A DNA stretch of 7,143 bases from Methanosarcinales archaeon (GCA_016649585.1 JAENXH010000066.1:1-7143), one strand, 5' to 3'. Counted from the first letter of the stretch, positions 1 to 6,400 are shown. Program-made: numbers and translations. The notes: generated by a model from the letters alone, not told the origin.

Positions 1-22
1 GCGTAGGGGCTCATTTAAAGAG

Positions 23-28
23 AAGGTG
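23..28 (+). promoter_or_regulatory. Shine-Dalgarno site fixing the isomerase start
   Basis: AAGGTG lies five bases upstream of ATG34 and overlaps the alternative in-frame GTG at 28, so ATG34 is the likelier start. The promoter lies outside the window. Confidence 0.6.
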
Positions 29-33
29 TGGAT

Positions 34-831
34 ATGAACGCGAAAATAAGCTTTTCCTCGATAGATGCACGCAGCGATCCCCCTGAGTGGATGTATAGAT
101 TAGAAGACGCCGGATTTCAGGGCTGGGAGATAGTAGACGAAGGACTGCAAAAAGTGGAAGGCGAATTTAAAAAGAGGGTGAGGGCGGTACACGAGACAAC
201 GGATCTTGTCCTTTCATTGCACGCACCCCTCTCGGATATTAATATAGCGAGTGTAAACGAGCGGATGTGGGCGGAGAGTATACGGCAGATAAAAGAGAGT
301 ATAGAGAACACCTACGAATTCATTGATGATATATGCGTTGTGCATCCCGGCTTTTTCTCGCCTTTGTCCGTGCAGATGCCAGATACGGCTGTTCAGAAGG
401 CGGTAGCTGGTCTAACTACGCTTTGTGAATTTGCTGCTGACCGCGGATTGCGAATAGCGGTGGAGAATTTAACGTCTGCGAATATGTTAATGGGACGGTA
501 TCCCGATGAACTTATTCAACTCGTGCGCGGTGTGAACATGGATAATCTCGGGGTGTGCATTGATGTAGCGCATGCGAATACAACTAAAAAATTGGACGAG
601 TTCTTAGGCATAACGGCGAAGGCTGATGATGTGGAGATAATTCACATGCATGCGAGCGATAACTTTGGAGCGGATGACCTTCATTTGCCACTGGGCGAAG
701 GCAATCTGGATTGGAAGAAGGTGTTAAATGGGATCAATAATAACGGCTATGCGGGAATCATAGTGCTGGAGCTGTATTCATTAGAAGCGGGGATAGCAAG
801 TTTGGAGTTTATCAATAAAGTATCGGTATAG
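34..831 (+). CDS. TIM-barrel sugar phosphate isomerase/epimerase (AP endonuclease family 2 fold)
   Basis: 265 residues, the usual size for one-domain xylose-isomerase-like TIM-barrel proteins (the fold shared by endonuclease IV and sugar phosphate isomerases/epimerases). Likely metal ligands sit at strand ends in the expected order: His63 in SLHAPL, His104 in VVHPG, Glu144 in IAVENLT, Asp177 and His180 in CIDVAHA, His206 in HMHASD, His217 and Glu222 in DLHLPLGEGNLDW, and Glu246 in VLELYS. The GEG.LDW..V motif followed by a hydrophobic LEL strand is typical of the sugar-isomerase side of the family rather than of true DNA-repair endonuclease IV, but the substrate cannot be read from sequence. 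ATG34 is preferred over the in-frame GTG28 because an AAGGTG Shine-Dalgarno ends at 28, five bases before ATG34, and would overlap the GTG. No signal peptide, so cytoplasmic. Family confident; specific reaction unknown. Confidence 0.85.
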   Translation: MNAKISFSSIDARSDPPEWMYRLEDAGFQGWEIVDEGLQKVEGEFKKRVRAVHETTDLVLSLHAPLSDINIASVNERMWAESIRQIKESIENTYEFIDDICVVHPGFFSPLSVQMPDTAVQKAVAGLTTLCEFAADRGLRIAVENLTSANMLMGRYPDELIQLVRGVNMDNLGVCIDVAHANTTKKLDEFLGITAKADDVEIIHMHASDNFGADDLHLPLGEGNLDWKKVLNGINNNGYAGIIVLELYSLEAGIASLEFINKVSV

Positions 832-834
832 CAA

Positions 835-843
835 AATCCCCTA
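835..843 (+). repeat. AATCCCCTA, left copy flanking the AbiE-like module
   Basis: A nine-base word just after the isomerase stop, repeated directly at 2683-2691 just before metG. The pair brackets the AbiE-like promoter and both genes. It may be a target-site duplication or integration footprint, but a chance 9-base match between two gaps of this length is not rare enough to exclude. Confidence 0.3.
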
Positions 844-853
844 AAATGCCACC

Positions 854-903
854 AGTTATCACTGATACCTTTATATAGTTATCACTATATACTGATAATT
901 ATT
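854..903 (+). promoter_or_regulatory. TATA promoter with TATCA/TGATA operator palindromes for the AbiE-like pair
   Basis: A TATA box, TTTATATA, sits at 870-877. It is centred about 30 bases before the ATG at 904, and no Shine-Dalgarno precedes that ATG, so the transcript is probably leaderless or nearly so. Two inverted repeats with the same half-site frame the box: TATCA-C-TGATA at 857-867, just upstream where TFB contacts DNA, and TTATCA (879-884) / TGATAA (893-898) with an 8-base spacer between TATA box and start. The word AGTTATCACT also occurs as a direct repeat at 854-863 and 877-886, 23 bases apart. It is established for AbiE systems that the AbiEi protein represses its own promoter by binding inverted repeats. 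The arrangement here is what such autoregulation would look like on an archaeal promoter. The repeats are seen; the binding is inferred. Confidence 0.6.
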
Positions 904-1902
904 ATGGATGAGGAAATATTAGAACTATTGCGTGCAAAATTAAATTTGAGTGATAGCGCAACTATTACCCAAGAGCAGGCGTTTACTAATGCGGGCTTGC
1001 CAATTAAGACAGACCTGATTATAGAGGACGGAAGCAAAATATTCCTCGTTGAGATAAAATCCCGAGTCACAATAGATGCTATCGCACGATTAAATCTCTT
1101 AAAAGCTGTTCTGAAAAAGCAGAGAGAGAAACAGTATGCAACAAACCTTTTTCCAGTTATTGCTGGCAAGGTAATTCCGCTCCGCGAAGAAGCACTTGCC
1201 AAAGAAGTCGATATAACCTTAGTCCAACTCCCTCATTCTATCAAACTCTCGACATCTGAATATGGCCCACAGAAAAGGATCAAAATAACGTCAAATAAAT
1301 CTTGGAAAGTTATAACCAGGCTTCTGAAAGAGAAAATGACGTCTATTAGACAGTTGGCACTTCTGGAGGATGTATCTTATGGGTGGGCACATGCAACGAT
1401 TCAGAGCCTTATCAACCAGGGGATTGTAACAAAAAAAGGAAATTATGTGGGCATATCTGATGTGAACAAATTGTTGAACGGTGTTGCTTGGGAGAGGCCT
1501 TTCGAAAATTTGCGAGCAACTGAGATAACTGTCGAGTATGACAGTGCCATTCCTGCCGCAAAGGAAATTTCCCTCGCATTAAAGATACAGGAATCTAAGT
1601 TCGCGTTTACCAGCTATACTGCCGGGGGGTTGTATACGGGTTACGCGGTCAGGCATGATGCGATTTATCTTTATCTGGAAAAAGGAGGGATTGATTTTAT
1701 TAAAGAGGCATTCGGAACTGGAGAAACTAAAGGTATAGCGGTGCGGATATACACTCCAGATAGAGATGTGTTCAGCGATACAAAGAAGATCGAATCTATA
1801 ACTGTCACCTCACCCGCCCAAACATTACTGGATCTGGCGGGGTTAGGTTATAGCGGATTGGATATTGCAAAAGCAATAGTGGATAGCTATGCCCGAATAT
1901 AG
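904..1902 (+). CDS. AbiEi-like antitoxin/transcriptional regulator with nuclease-like N-terminal segment
   Basis: 332 residues in three recognisable parts. Residues about 33-110 resemble a PD-(D/E)XK-type core: Asp37 in KTDLII, then Glu50-Ile-Lys52 in FLVEIKSR, followed by a basic helix rich in Lys/Arg. Residues about 132-190 read as a winged helix (SWKVITRLLKEKMTSIRQLA, a second helix starting at DVSYGWAHATIQ, and a wing around GIVTKKGNYVGIS). Residues about 200-332 match the AbiEi-type C-terminal region, with FTSYTAGGLYTG followed by a strand DAIYLYLEKGG and the characteristic TSPAQTLLDLAGLGY near the end. In AbiE type IV toxin-antitoxin systems this protein neutralises the nucleotidyltransferase and represses the operon. 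It overlaps the downstream NTase gene by 14 bases, as expected for a translationally coupled pair. The start is the first ATG after the TATA box, with no SD. Alternative: a stand-alone regulator of a related family. AbiEi assignment fairly confident; the nuclease-like fold is tentative. Confidence 0.75.
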   Translation: MDEEILELLRAKLNLSDSATITQEQAFTNAGLPIKTDLIIEDGSKIFLVEIKSRVTIDAIARLNLLKAVLKKQREKQYATNLFPVIAGKVIPLREEALAKEVDITLVQLPHSIKLSTSEYGPQKRIKITSNKSWKVITRLLKEKMTSIRQLALLEDVSYGWAHATIQSLINQGIVTKKGNYVGISDVNKLLNGVAWERPFENLRATEITVEYDSAIPAAKEISLALKIQESKFAFTSYTAGGLYTGYAVRHDAIYLYLEKGGIDFIKEAFGTGETKGIAVRIYTPDRDVFSDTKKIESITVTSPAQTLLDLAGLGYSGLDIAKAIVDSYARI

Positions 1903-2638
1903 TCCCAGCCAGCGGATCATTGATCAATCTCTTGAAGTATTGAAGTATATTTTGCAGTGGGTGAGAGCACGAGAAGGAAATGATGAAAATATAGTAACAG
2001 TCCTTATAGGTGGTTGGGCCGTGGATGCATATAATCATTGGTACGGTTCTATCGACATTGATCTGGTAACAAATCACACAACGAAAAGCAGCCTGATGTG
2101 GCATTTACTGAATAACCACGGGTATGAGCATTATCGTGCGCATGGCTCTCACAGTGTAGCAAAAAATACATCCGATGGGCCGATAATTATTGATTTTGTC
2201 TCCAGAGAAACAGAAAATCCTTTTGAAGGGCGAAGCGAAACATTAAATTCGCACATTTTGGATTGTCATACTGAACTAAGAAATATCGGAGGGGGGGTCC
2301 CTGCTGCTGTTCCTACCCGGGATCTGTTATTGCTTTTCAAATTAAATGCCGCTTGGGATAGGGCGTATAGGCTAAGACACGGTACCTCTGAAGATTCTAC
2401 GTGGGAGCGTGGAAAACTCATAAAAGATTGTGCTGATATTCTTGCACTTCTCGATCCTAAATTTGGCGGTGAAGACCTTGAAATAGCGTTCCTTGGCGAA
2501 CAATTCGCGCGTTTTGATTTCCTCAAAGAATGCCTGGAACGTATTCCTGACAATTATGATGCACTGGCAAAATACGAGAAAATGGATCGCAAAACAGCAC
2601 AGCAAACCTGCGAGAAATTGTTGTTGCTATTACAATAG
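1889..2638 (+). CDS. AbiEii-like nucleotidyltransferase, putative toxin
   Basis: 249 residues of a minimal DNA polymerase-beta-type nucleotidyltransferase. Residues 40-60 hold the IGGWAVDAY...GSIDIDLV signature: Gly41-Gly42 for NTP binding and Asp56/Asp58 as metal ligands, with a third acidic residue at Asp102 in IIIDFVSRE. Downstream, Lys151 in LFKLNAAWDRAYRLRHG and the KLIKDCADILALL segment (Lys179, Asp180, Asp183) match the Lys..Arg...KD..DI pattern of AbiEii-family toxins, some of which modify tRNA 3' ends. The Arg-x-Thr that usually precedes the Asp pair in AbiEii is replaced by Gly-Ser, so it may belong to a neighbouring NTase subfamily. All predicted metal-binding acids are present, so it should be active. 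ATG1889 overlaps the regulator gene by 14 bases, with a weak GTGG at 1879-1882 as ribosome site. The pairing with an AbiEi-like gene is the main reason for calling it a toxin; a housekeeping or antibiotic-modifying NTase is possible. Confidence 0.72.
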   Translation: MPEYSPSQRIIDQSLEVLKYILQWVRAREGNDENIVTVLIGGWAVDAYNHWYGSIDIDLVTNHTTKSSLMWHLLNNHGYEHYRAHGSHSVAKNTSDGPIIIDFVSRETENPFEGRSETLNSHILDCHTELRNIGGGVPAAVPTRDLLLLFKLNAAWDRAYRLRHGTSEDSTWERGKLIKDCADILALLDPKFGGEDLEIAFLGEQFARFDFLKECLERIPDNYDALAKYEKMDRKTAQQTCEKLLLLLQ

Positions 2639-2663
2639 TGGAAAAATCAAATTGTATCAAAGA

Positions 2664-2678
2664 GCAAAAGTATTATAA
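2664..2678 (+). promoter_or_regulatory. Putative archaeal promoter of metG
   Basis: A purine-rich GCAAAAG (like a TFB-recognition element) directly precedes TATTATAA at 2671-2678. Transcription would begin near 2700, giving a leader of about 30 bases. This would give metG its own promoter, independent of the upstream AbiE-like module. Confidence 0.4.
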
Positions 2679-2682
2679 TTCC

Positions 2683-2691
2683 AATCCCCTA
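2683..2691 (+). repeat. AATCCCCTA, right copy flanking the AbiE-like module
   Basis: Exact direct copy of the word at 835-843, lying between the putative metG TATA box and the metG start. The copies do not extend beyond nine bases and no transposase or integrase is visible between them. Confidence 0.3.
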
Positions 2692-2695
2692 TCTT

Positions 2696-2720
2696 GGTAT
2701 TGCAGCTATTGCTGGCAACC
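2696..2720 (+). other. Small hairpin in the metG leader
   Basis: TTGC-AGC (2700-2706) can pair with GCT-GCAA (2711-2718, one G bulged) around a TATT loop, with two more G-C pairs outside. It lies just before the metG ATG, which has no clear Shine-Dalgarno. It may influence translation or be chance; it is too weak for a terminator, having no following T-run. Confidence 0.2.
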
Positions 2721-2730
2721 GTAACGAAAA

Positions 2731-4359
2731 ATGAAGATCCCTATTGAGAAGCCGGTCTTGGTAACTTCTGCATTGCCTTATGTTAACGGCGAGTGTCATA
2801 TAGGGCACCTCAGGACGTACGTCCCCGCCGACATATACGTGCGAATGTTCCGAAAGATGGGCTACGATGTCACATTTGTAAGCGGTTCTGATACTCATGG
2901 AACGCCGATTGTGCTGAGTGCAGAAGCGCAAGGCATCACGCCTGGAGAGGTCATTGTGAAGTATCATGCGCATTTCAAGCAGGTTTTCAAAGAGCTCCAT
3001 GTGGATTTTGACTATTACGGGCAGACAGATTCCGAAACCAATCATAGAAGGACAGAAGACATAGTAATGAAGTTGATAGAAAATGGGCATGTTTATAAGG
3101 GGGAGATAAAACAGGCGTTTTGCACGACCTGCGGGCGATTTTTACCTGATCGCTATGTGGAGGGAACGTGCCCGTACTGCGGTGAAAGTGCGCGAGGCGA
3201 TGAATGTGACCAGGGCTGTGGTAAGCATCTTGAGCCAGGGGAGATAATGGAACCGAGATGCAAGATATGTGGAAATGAAGCGGAGTTCAAGGATCAGGAG
3301 CATTTCTTCTTAAAACTGTCGTCCTTTACCGATTTTCTACTCGACTATTTAGATACACTGGGCGGCACGCTGAATGCCCGGAACTATGCGAAGGAATGGG
3401 TGAAGAAGGAGCTTCTGGATTGGTGTATAACGAGGAATCTGGAATGGGGTGTGAAATTTCCGGGAAGAGAGGATCTGGTTGTTTACGTCTGGGTTGACGC
3501 CCCTATAGGCTACATAGCATTCACAGAAGAGTTACTCGCAGCAAGGAGCGGAGATGAGAATGCGTGGAGAAGGTTTTGGAAAGAGGATAAAGCCACCGTT
3601 GTGCATTTCATCGGCACGGACATTATCTATCATCACTGCATATTTTGGCCTGCAATGCTCAAAGGCGCGGGTTATTCGCTGCCTGCTGCTGTTGTTGCTT
3701 CCGGCATGGTGAAAATAGATGGAAAGAAGTTCTCAAAGAGCCGGGGGGACGTGGTCTGGGTAACCGAATTTTTAGAACGATTCCATCCTGATACGTTACG
3801 GTATTATTTAGTGGCGCAGTCGAGCCATACGAAGGAGTTGGATTTCTCCTGGCAGTCCTTCGCCATGCGTGTGAACAAAGAGTTGGTGGCGATTTTTGGT
3901 AACCTCGTCTATCGTGTTCTATCATTTGCATCTAAAAATTTCGGCGTAGTTCCCGACGGCGATATAGAAGAAGAGGTATTTGAAGCGATAAAGAAGACTA
4001 AGGAGGAAGTGATAAGCGCGGTTGAAGATTATGAATTCAAGAAATTCGTTGATGCGGTGATGAAGCTTGCGGACTTTGGGAACAGCTATTTTCAACGAGA
4101 AGAGCCGTGGCACTTGATAAAACAGGGCGATCAAGGTAGAGAACGGTGTGGGGCGATAGTAAAGAACGTACTCCAACTGATAAAAGCGATTTGTATCTTA
4201 CTGGAGGCAGTGATGCCGGCTAAGATGGAAGAGGCGTGGCAGCAGCTTGGCATGGAAAATGACGTGCATACGGTGCAGCTTGATGAGTTACTGGTGCCAA
4301 TAGAGAGTGGAATAGCGTTAAAAGAGCCGGGTAGATTGTTCGAGAAGGTGGAATTGTGA
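2731..4359 (+). CDS. metG: Methionyl-tRNA synthetase, catalytic and anticodon domains only
   Basis: Class I aminoacyl-tRNA synthetase that charges tRNA-Met with methionine using ATP, in the cytoplasm. The HIGH signature is exact at residues 23-26 after ALPYVNGEC, and KFSKS at 333-337 serves as [14 protein letters not shown] (51-59), [10 protein letters not shown] (252-261) and [19 protein letters not shown] (292-310) are methionine-pocket and Rossmann-fold motifs. The connecting insert has eight cysteines in four pairs (Cys131/134, 147/150, 159/163, 177/180), the two-knuckle zinc arrangement of archaeal-type enzymes. Residues about 350-540 form the helical anticodon-binding domain. At 542 residues the protein stops where that domain ends and lacks the C-terminal EMAPII/Trbp111-like tRNA-binding module that many archaeal and bacterial MetRS carry; that module may be absent or encoded as a separate gene. 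The start at ATG2731 is supported by the conserved strand following it. It is in the same orientation as the ACT/hom pair but has probable promoters on both sides. Confidence 0.97.
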   Translation: MKIPIEKPVLVTSALPYVNGECHIGHLRTYVPADIYVRMFRKMGYDVTFVSGSDTHGTPIVLSAEAQGITPGEVIVKYHAHFKQVFKELHVDFDYYGQTDSETNHRRTEDIVMKLIENGHVYKGEIKQAFCTTCGRFLPDRYVEGTCPYCGESARGDECDQGCGKHLEPGEIMEPRCKICGNEAEFKDQEHFFLKLSSFTDFLLDYLDTLGGTLNARNYAKEWVKKELLDWCITRNLEWGVKFPGREDLVVYVWVDAPIGYIAFTEELLAARSGDENAWRRFWKEDKATVVHFIGTDIIYHHCIFWPAMLKGAGYSLPAAVVASGMVKIDGKKFSKSRGDVVWVTEFLERFHPDTLRYYLVAQSSHTKELDFSWQSFAMRVNKELVAIFGNLVYRVLSFASKNFGVVPDGDIEEEVFEAIKKTKEEVISAVEDYEFKKFVDAVMKLADFGNSYFQREEPWHLIKQGDQGRERCGAIVKNVLQLIKAICILLEAVMPAKMEEAWQQLGMENDVHTVQLDELLVPIESGIALKEPGRLFEKVEL

Positions 4360-4361
4360 TA

Positions 4362-4369
4362 TTTTATAT
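4362..4369 (+). promoter_or_regulatory. Possible TATA box for the ACT-hom pair
   Basis: TTTTATAT begins three bases after the metG stop, about 45 bases before ATG4412. Initiation near 4393 would leave a short leader containing the GAGGTG ribosome site at 4398-4403. Plausible, but A+T-rich gaps give such matches by chance. Confidence 0.3.
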
Positions 4370-4411
4370 TCTCCTATTCTTATCATTACCATAGACAGAG
4401 GTGGCATAGTC

Positions 4412-4903
4412 ATGAAAATCTCCATGGACATCGAACTACAAGACATTCCGGGCCAGTTAGTGCTCGCATTGAAGCCAGTATCAGATTATGGAGGGAATAT
4501 TCTCAGCGTTTTGCATCAGAGGGATAAAAAGACCCCGGCAGGGCGAATACCCGTTCAACTGGTAGTTGATATAGAGGAAAGGAGATTGGATAGATTAATA
4601 GAACAGTTAAAGGAGCGAGGAGTGAGCGTGGTAAGAATGGGGAAGGAGCGTCTGAAGGAGTCCATGGTTGTTTTGCTCATAGGGCATATTGTGCATTCTG
4701 ATATAAGGGAAACGATAGATAGTATAGACAGCACGGGATTTGCGGAAGTGGTGGAGCTTTCTCTTTCCATGCCCGCCGTGGATGAGGAATCCTCTGCTTC
4801 GGTTACGCTCAGTGCAGTAGGTAAAAAAGAACTGAAAGAAGCGTTGAATATCTTAGAGCGGACAGGGAAGAAGAAGGGCATCCTGGTTATCTCGCCCATT
4901 TGA
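4412..4903 (+). CDS. ACT-domain protein, predicted allosteric regulator of homoserine dehydrogenase
   Basis: 163 residues made of two ACT-like halves. The N-terminal ACT domain (about 3-76) has the standard beta-alpha-beta start [20 protein letters not shown], with the conserved D-x-PGQL turn, then [12 protein letters not shown] and a strand [10 protein letters not shown]. The second half (about 84-161, [20 protein letters not shown] and on) has the same alternation but a degenerate turn. ACT domains bind amino acids to control biosynthetic enzymes. This size and position match the archaeal group annotated as predicted allosteric regulator of homoserine dehydrogenase (COG2061), encoded next to hom. 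The gene downstream is indeed hom, and that hom lacks its own ACT domain, so the two products probably act as a complex sensing an end product such as threonine or methionine; which one is unknown. The start is well supported by GAGGTG at 4398-4403, eight bases before the ATG. Confidence 0.85.
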   Translation: MKISMDIELQDIPGQLVLALKPVSDYGGNILSVLHQRDKKTPAGRIPVQLVVDIEERRLDRLIEQLKERGVSVVRMGKERLKESMVVLLIGHIVHSDIRETIDSIDSTGFAEVVELSLSMPAVDEESSASVTLSAVGKKELKEALNILERTGKKKGILVISPI

Positions 4904-4917
4904 TTTTGGAGGTAGGA

Positions 4918-4935
4918 ATGCGAGGGGTGATATGA
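4918..4935 (+). promoter_or_regulatory. Five-codon mini-ORF with strong SD overlapping the hom start
   Basis: GGAGGT at 4908-4913, the best Shine-Dalgarno in the window, sits four bases before ATG4918. That ATG opens a mini-ORF reading MRGVI and ending at TGA 4933-4935, so its stop overlaps the hom ATG at 4932 as ATGA. GGAGGT is 18 bases from the hom ATG, too far for normal use. This could be termination-reinitiation coupling for hom, or chance with the nearer GAGGGG doing the work. Confidence 0.3.
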
Positions 4936-5972
4936 GAATGAAGACGAACACAAAAACGGTAAGAATTTCGATCATCGGGTTTGGATACGTGGGGGCCGGC
5001 GTAGCAGAAGTGATAAGGCGGAAACGGGAGGAGATAGCGCGAAAATACGGCTTGAATACAAAAATCGTCTGTATAGCCGACTTAAACGGTATTTTTATAG
5101 ATGAGAATGGACTGAATGAAGCGGAGTTACTGAAGCTCAAGACCGGAGATATGAACTGGGAAAAGCCGGAAGATATGACGACTCTGGATGTAATAAAAGA
5201 TGTAGAGCACGAGGTTATGGTGGAGACAACGCCAACGAACGTCGTGAACGGCGAGCCTGGATTAACGCATATAATCACTGCATTGGAGTCCGGCAGGCAT
5301 GTGGTCACGTCGAATAAAGGACCTCTCGCGTTAGAGTATTCACGATTGATGAAACTTGCGGCGGAGCGGGGGAAGGAACTGAAATTTGAAGCGACGGTCG
5401 GCGGTGCTATGCCGATAATATCCCTTTTGCGGGAGAATCTCGCAGGCAATGGGATTCTATCAATACAGGGCATTTTGAATGGTACATGTAATTATATCCT
5501 CACGAGAATGGCAGAAGAAGGGCTGCCATACGAGCATGTGCTGAAAGAGGCGCAGGAACTCGGACTCGCAGAGGCGGAACCTTCTAAAGACGTTACTGGT
5601 ATAGATACCGCGGTGAAACTCGTAATCTTAGCAAATTCCGTTTTTAATCTGAATGCAACGTATAAGGACGTAGAGGTAGCGGGCATCGCGGAGATAACAC
5701 CCGATGCATTGAAGTTGGCTGATGATGCAGGCTACGTGATAAAATTGATAGGGGAGGTAGATAGGAAGGGCTGCTTGAAAGTAAGGCCTCGGTTGGTGCC
5801 AAAAGACGACCCGCTTAATGTCAGCGGCACTTTGAATGTTGCAACGATAAAAACAGATCTGGCTGGCGACATCACGGTAATTGGAAAAGGTGCGGGGCCC
5901 ATAGAAGCAGCAAGTGCGATTCTCTCTGATATAATAAGTATATATAATACCTCTTCTGGAGGGGATTTATAG
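4932..5972 (+). CDS. hom: Homoserine dehydrogenase, stand-alone, without ACT domain
   Basis: Reduces aspartate semialdehyde to homoserine with NAD(P)H, the branch-point step towards threonine, isoleucine and methionine; cytoplasmic. Residues 10-24 give the Rossmann strand and GFGYVGAGV dinucleotide loop. SNKGPLA at 127-133 contains conserved Lys129. [10 protein letters not shown] (154-163) and [14 protein letters not shown] (180-193) are family signatures, and Asp225 and Lys229 in [11 protein letters not shown] correspond to the catalytic Asp/Lys pair. The chain ends soon after the conserved [17 protein letters not shown]. At 346 residues it therefore has neither an aspartokinase domain nor the C-terminal ACT domain found in many bacterial enzymes. 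The adjacent ACT protein, 28 bases upstream, probably supplies that regulation. ATG4932 has GAGGGG six bases before it; ATG4938, two codons in, is an alternative that would fit GGTGA at 4926-4930. Function is certain from motifs. Confidence 0.96.
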   Translation: MRMKTNTKTVRISIIGFGYVGAGVAEVIRRKREEIARKYGLNTKIVCIADLNGIFIDENGLNEAELLKLKTGDMNWEKPEDMTTLDVIKDVEHEVMVETTPTNVVNGEPGLTHIITALESGRHVVTSNKGPLALEYSRLMKLAAERGKELKFEATVGGAMPIISLLRENLAGNGILSIQGILNGTCNYILTRMAEEGLPYEHVLKEAQELGLAEAEPSKDVTGIDTAVKLVILANSVFNLNATYKDVEVAGIAEITPDALKLADDAGYVIKLIGEVDRKGCLKVRPRLVPKDDPLNVSGTLNVATIKTDLAGDITVIGKGAGPIEAASAILSDIISIYNTSSGGDL

Positions 5973-6022
5973 CTTGGGTGTATGGGAAATTATCGGCTTC
6001 GGCTATTCTTTCGGGTTCAGCG

Positions 6023-6028
6023 TTTTTT
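6023..6028 (+). terminator. T-run after hom, possible archaeal terminator
   Basis: A run of six T at 6023-6028, with a shorter T-rich stretch at 6004-6011, lies about 50 bases after the hom stop. Archaeal transcription commonly ends at T-rich tracts without a strong hairpin. It lies in the 76-base gap between hom and the convergent four-Cys mini-gene. Confidence 0.35.
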
Positions 6029-6048
6029 CGGGCTCAAAACATGATCAA

Positions 6049-6186
6049 TCAGTCTTTAGGCTGAAATGTCCTCAAGGGACACATCCCGGTATCTATATCT
6101 GCTAAAACTTCACTCCCAAGATTAGAACAATTTCCCGTTCTCACATCTACAGGTGTATAAAATTTGCAGTCTTTACATGTCGGCAT
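6049..6186 (-). CDS. Four-Cys mini-protein, possible HiPIP-like [4Fe-4S] small subunit
   Basis: A 45-residue ORF read on the minus strand. It begins MPTCKDCKFYTPVDVRTGNC and ends with MCPLRTFQPKD, giving cysteines at 4, 7, 20 and 36 in a CxxC...GxC...CP pattern. This resembles the small iron-sulfur subunits of glycyl-radical enzymes (benzylsuccinate synthase beta/gamma, 4-hydroxyphenylacetate decarboxylase gamma), which use four cysteines to hold a HiPIP-like cluster; a cluster or zinc site is therefore likely. No glycyl-radical enzyme is visible in the window, so a free-standing role is possible. It follows another mini-ORF on the same strand, separated by 31 bases, and an in-frame TAG a few codons upstream of the ATG confines the start. 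No clear Shine-Dalgarno. The assignment rests on Cys spacing read by eye. Confidence 0.5.
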   Translation of the reverse strand: MPTCKDCKFYTPVDVRTGNCSNLGSEVLADIDTGMCPLRTFQPKD

Positions 6187-6217
6187 TTTTATCAGGCTCT
6201 AAAACGGATCTATCTCT

Positions 6218-6352
6218 CTATATTACCCTCATACCTTTAGGACCTATAAAGTTTCCCTTTATGCGCAGTGATTGTTGAGAAGGGGTTAATGTATGCGAAG
6301 CTTCTTCCACAGCCGCTTTGGGTTTTAGGTTGGGTGGTTTTTCAATCGCCAT
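6218..6352 (-). CDS. Small hypothetical protein upstream of the four-Cys mini-gene
   Basis: A 44-residue minus-strand ORF starting MAIEKPPNLKPKAAVEEASH and ending IGPKGMRVI. I recognise no family. It is hydrophilic, Pro/Lys-rich at the N-terminus, has no cysteine and no membrane segment. An in-frame TGA nine bases before the ATG shows it cannot extend upstream. On the minus strand a TATA-like TTATATTTTTAT lies about 35-50 bases before the ATG, with 6368 or so as a likely transcription start. That makes it the first gene of a possible two-gene unit with the four-Cys protein. No Shine-Dalgarno. It may be non-coding; support is only the shared strand and tidy spacing. Confidence 0.33.
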   Translation of the reverse strand: MAIEKPPNLKPKAAVEEASHTLTPSQQSLRIKGNFIGPKGMRVI

Positions 6353-6387
6353 AAAAGGTCAATTGGACTCCCATCGATACAAATATG

Positions 6388-6400
6388 GATAAAAATATAA
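6388..6400. promoter_or_regulatory. Shared A+T box of a divergent promoter
   Basis: The stretch GATAAAAATATAA reads as AAAAATATAA on the plus strand, centred about 29 bases before the leaderless-looking ATG6425 of the C39-like gene. On the minus strand it reads as TTATATTTTTATC, about 35-50 bases before the ATG at 6352 of the mini-ORF. One box, or two overlapping ones, could therefore serve both directions. Confidence 0.4.

Noticed and set aside
1156..2718. The word TATTGCTGGCAA shared by the regulator gene (about 1157) and the metG leader (about 2707).
   Set aside because: Only 12 bases, one copy inside coding sequence, and no further similarity around it.
2636..2733. Readthrough of the AbiEii-like TAG would add 31 codons up to a TGA overlapping the metG start, as if UAG were pyrrolysine.
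   Set aside because: An open stretch of that length is common by chance, and TAG ends most genes in this window, unlike genomes that decode UAG as pyrrolysine.
4853..5473. Long minus-strand open frame of about 206 codons opposite the ACT/hom region, and other antisense frames over metG.
   Set aside because: They mirror strongly conserved plus-strand genes and their products are Ser/Phe/Ile-rich with no family motif.
5974..6105. Plus-strand ORF after hom, opening at TTG5974 with GGAGG at 5958-5962 and about 43 codons long.
   Set aside because: TTG start, 11-base spacing, ribosome-like site lies within hom coding sequence, and it runs antisense to the more convincing four-Cys ORF.
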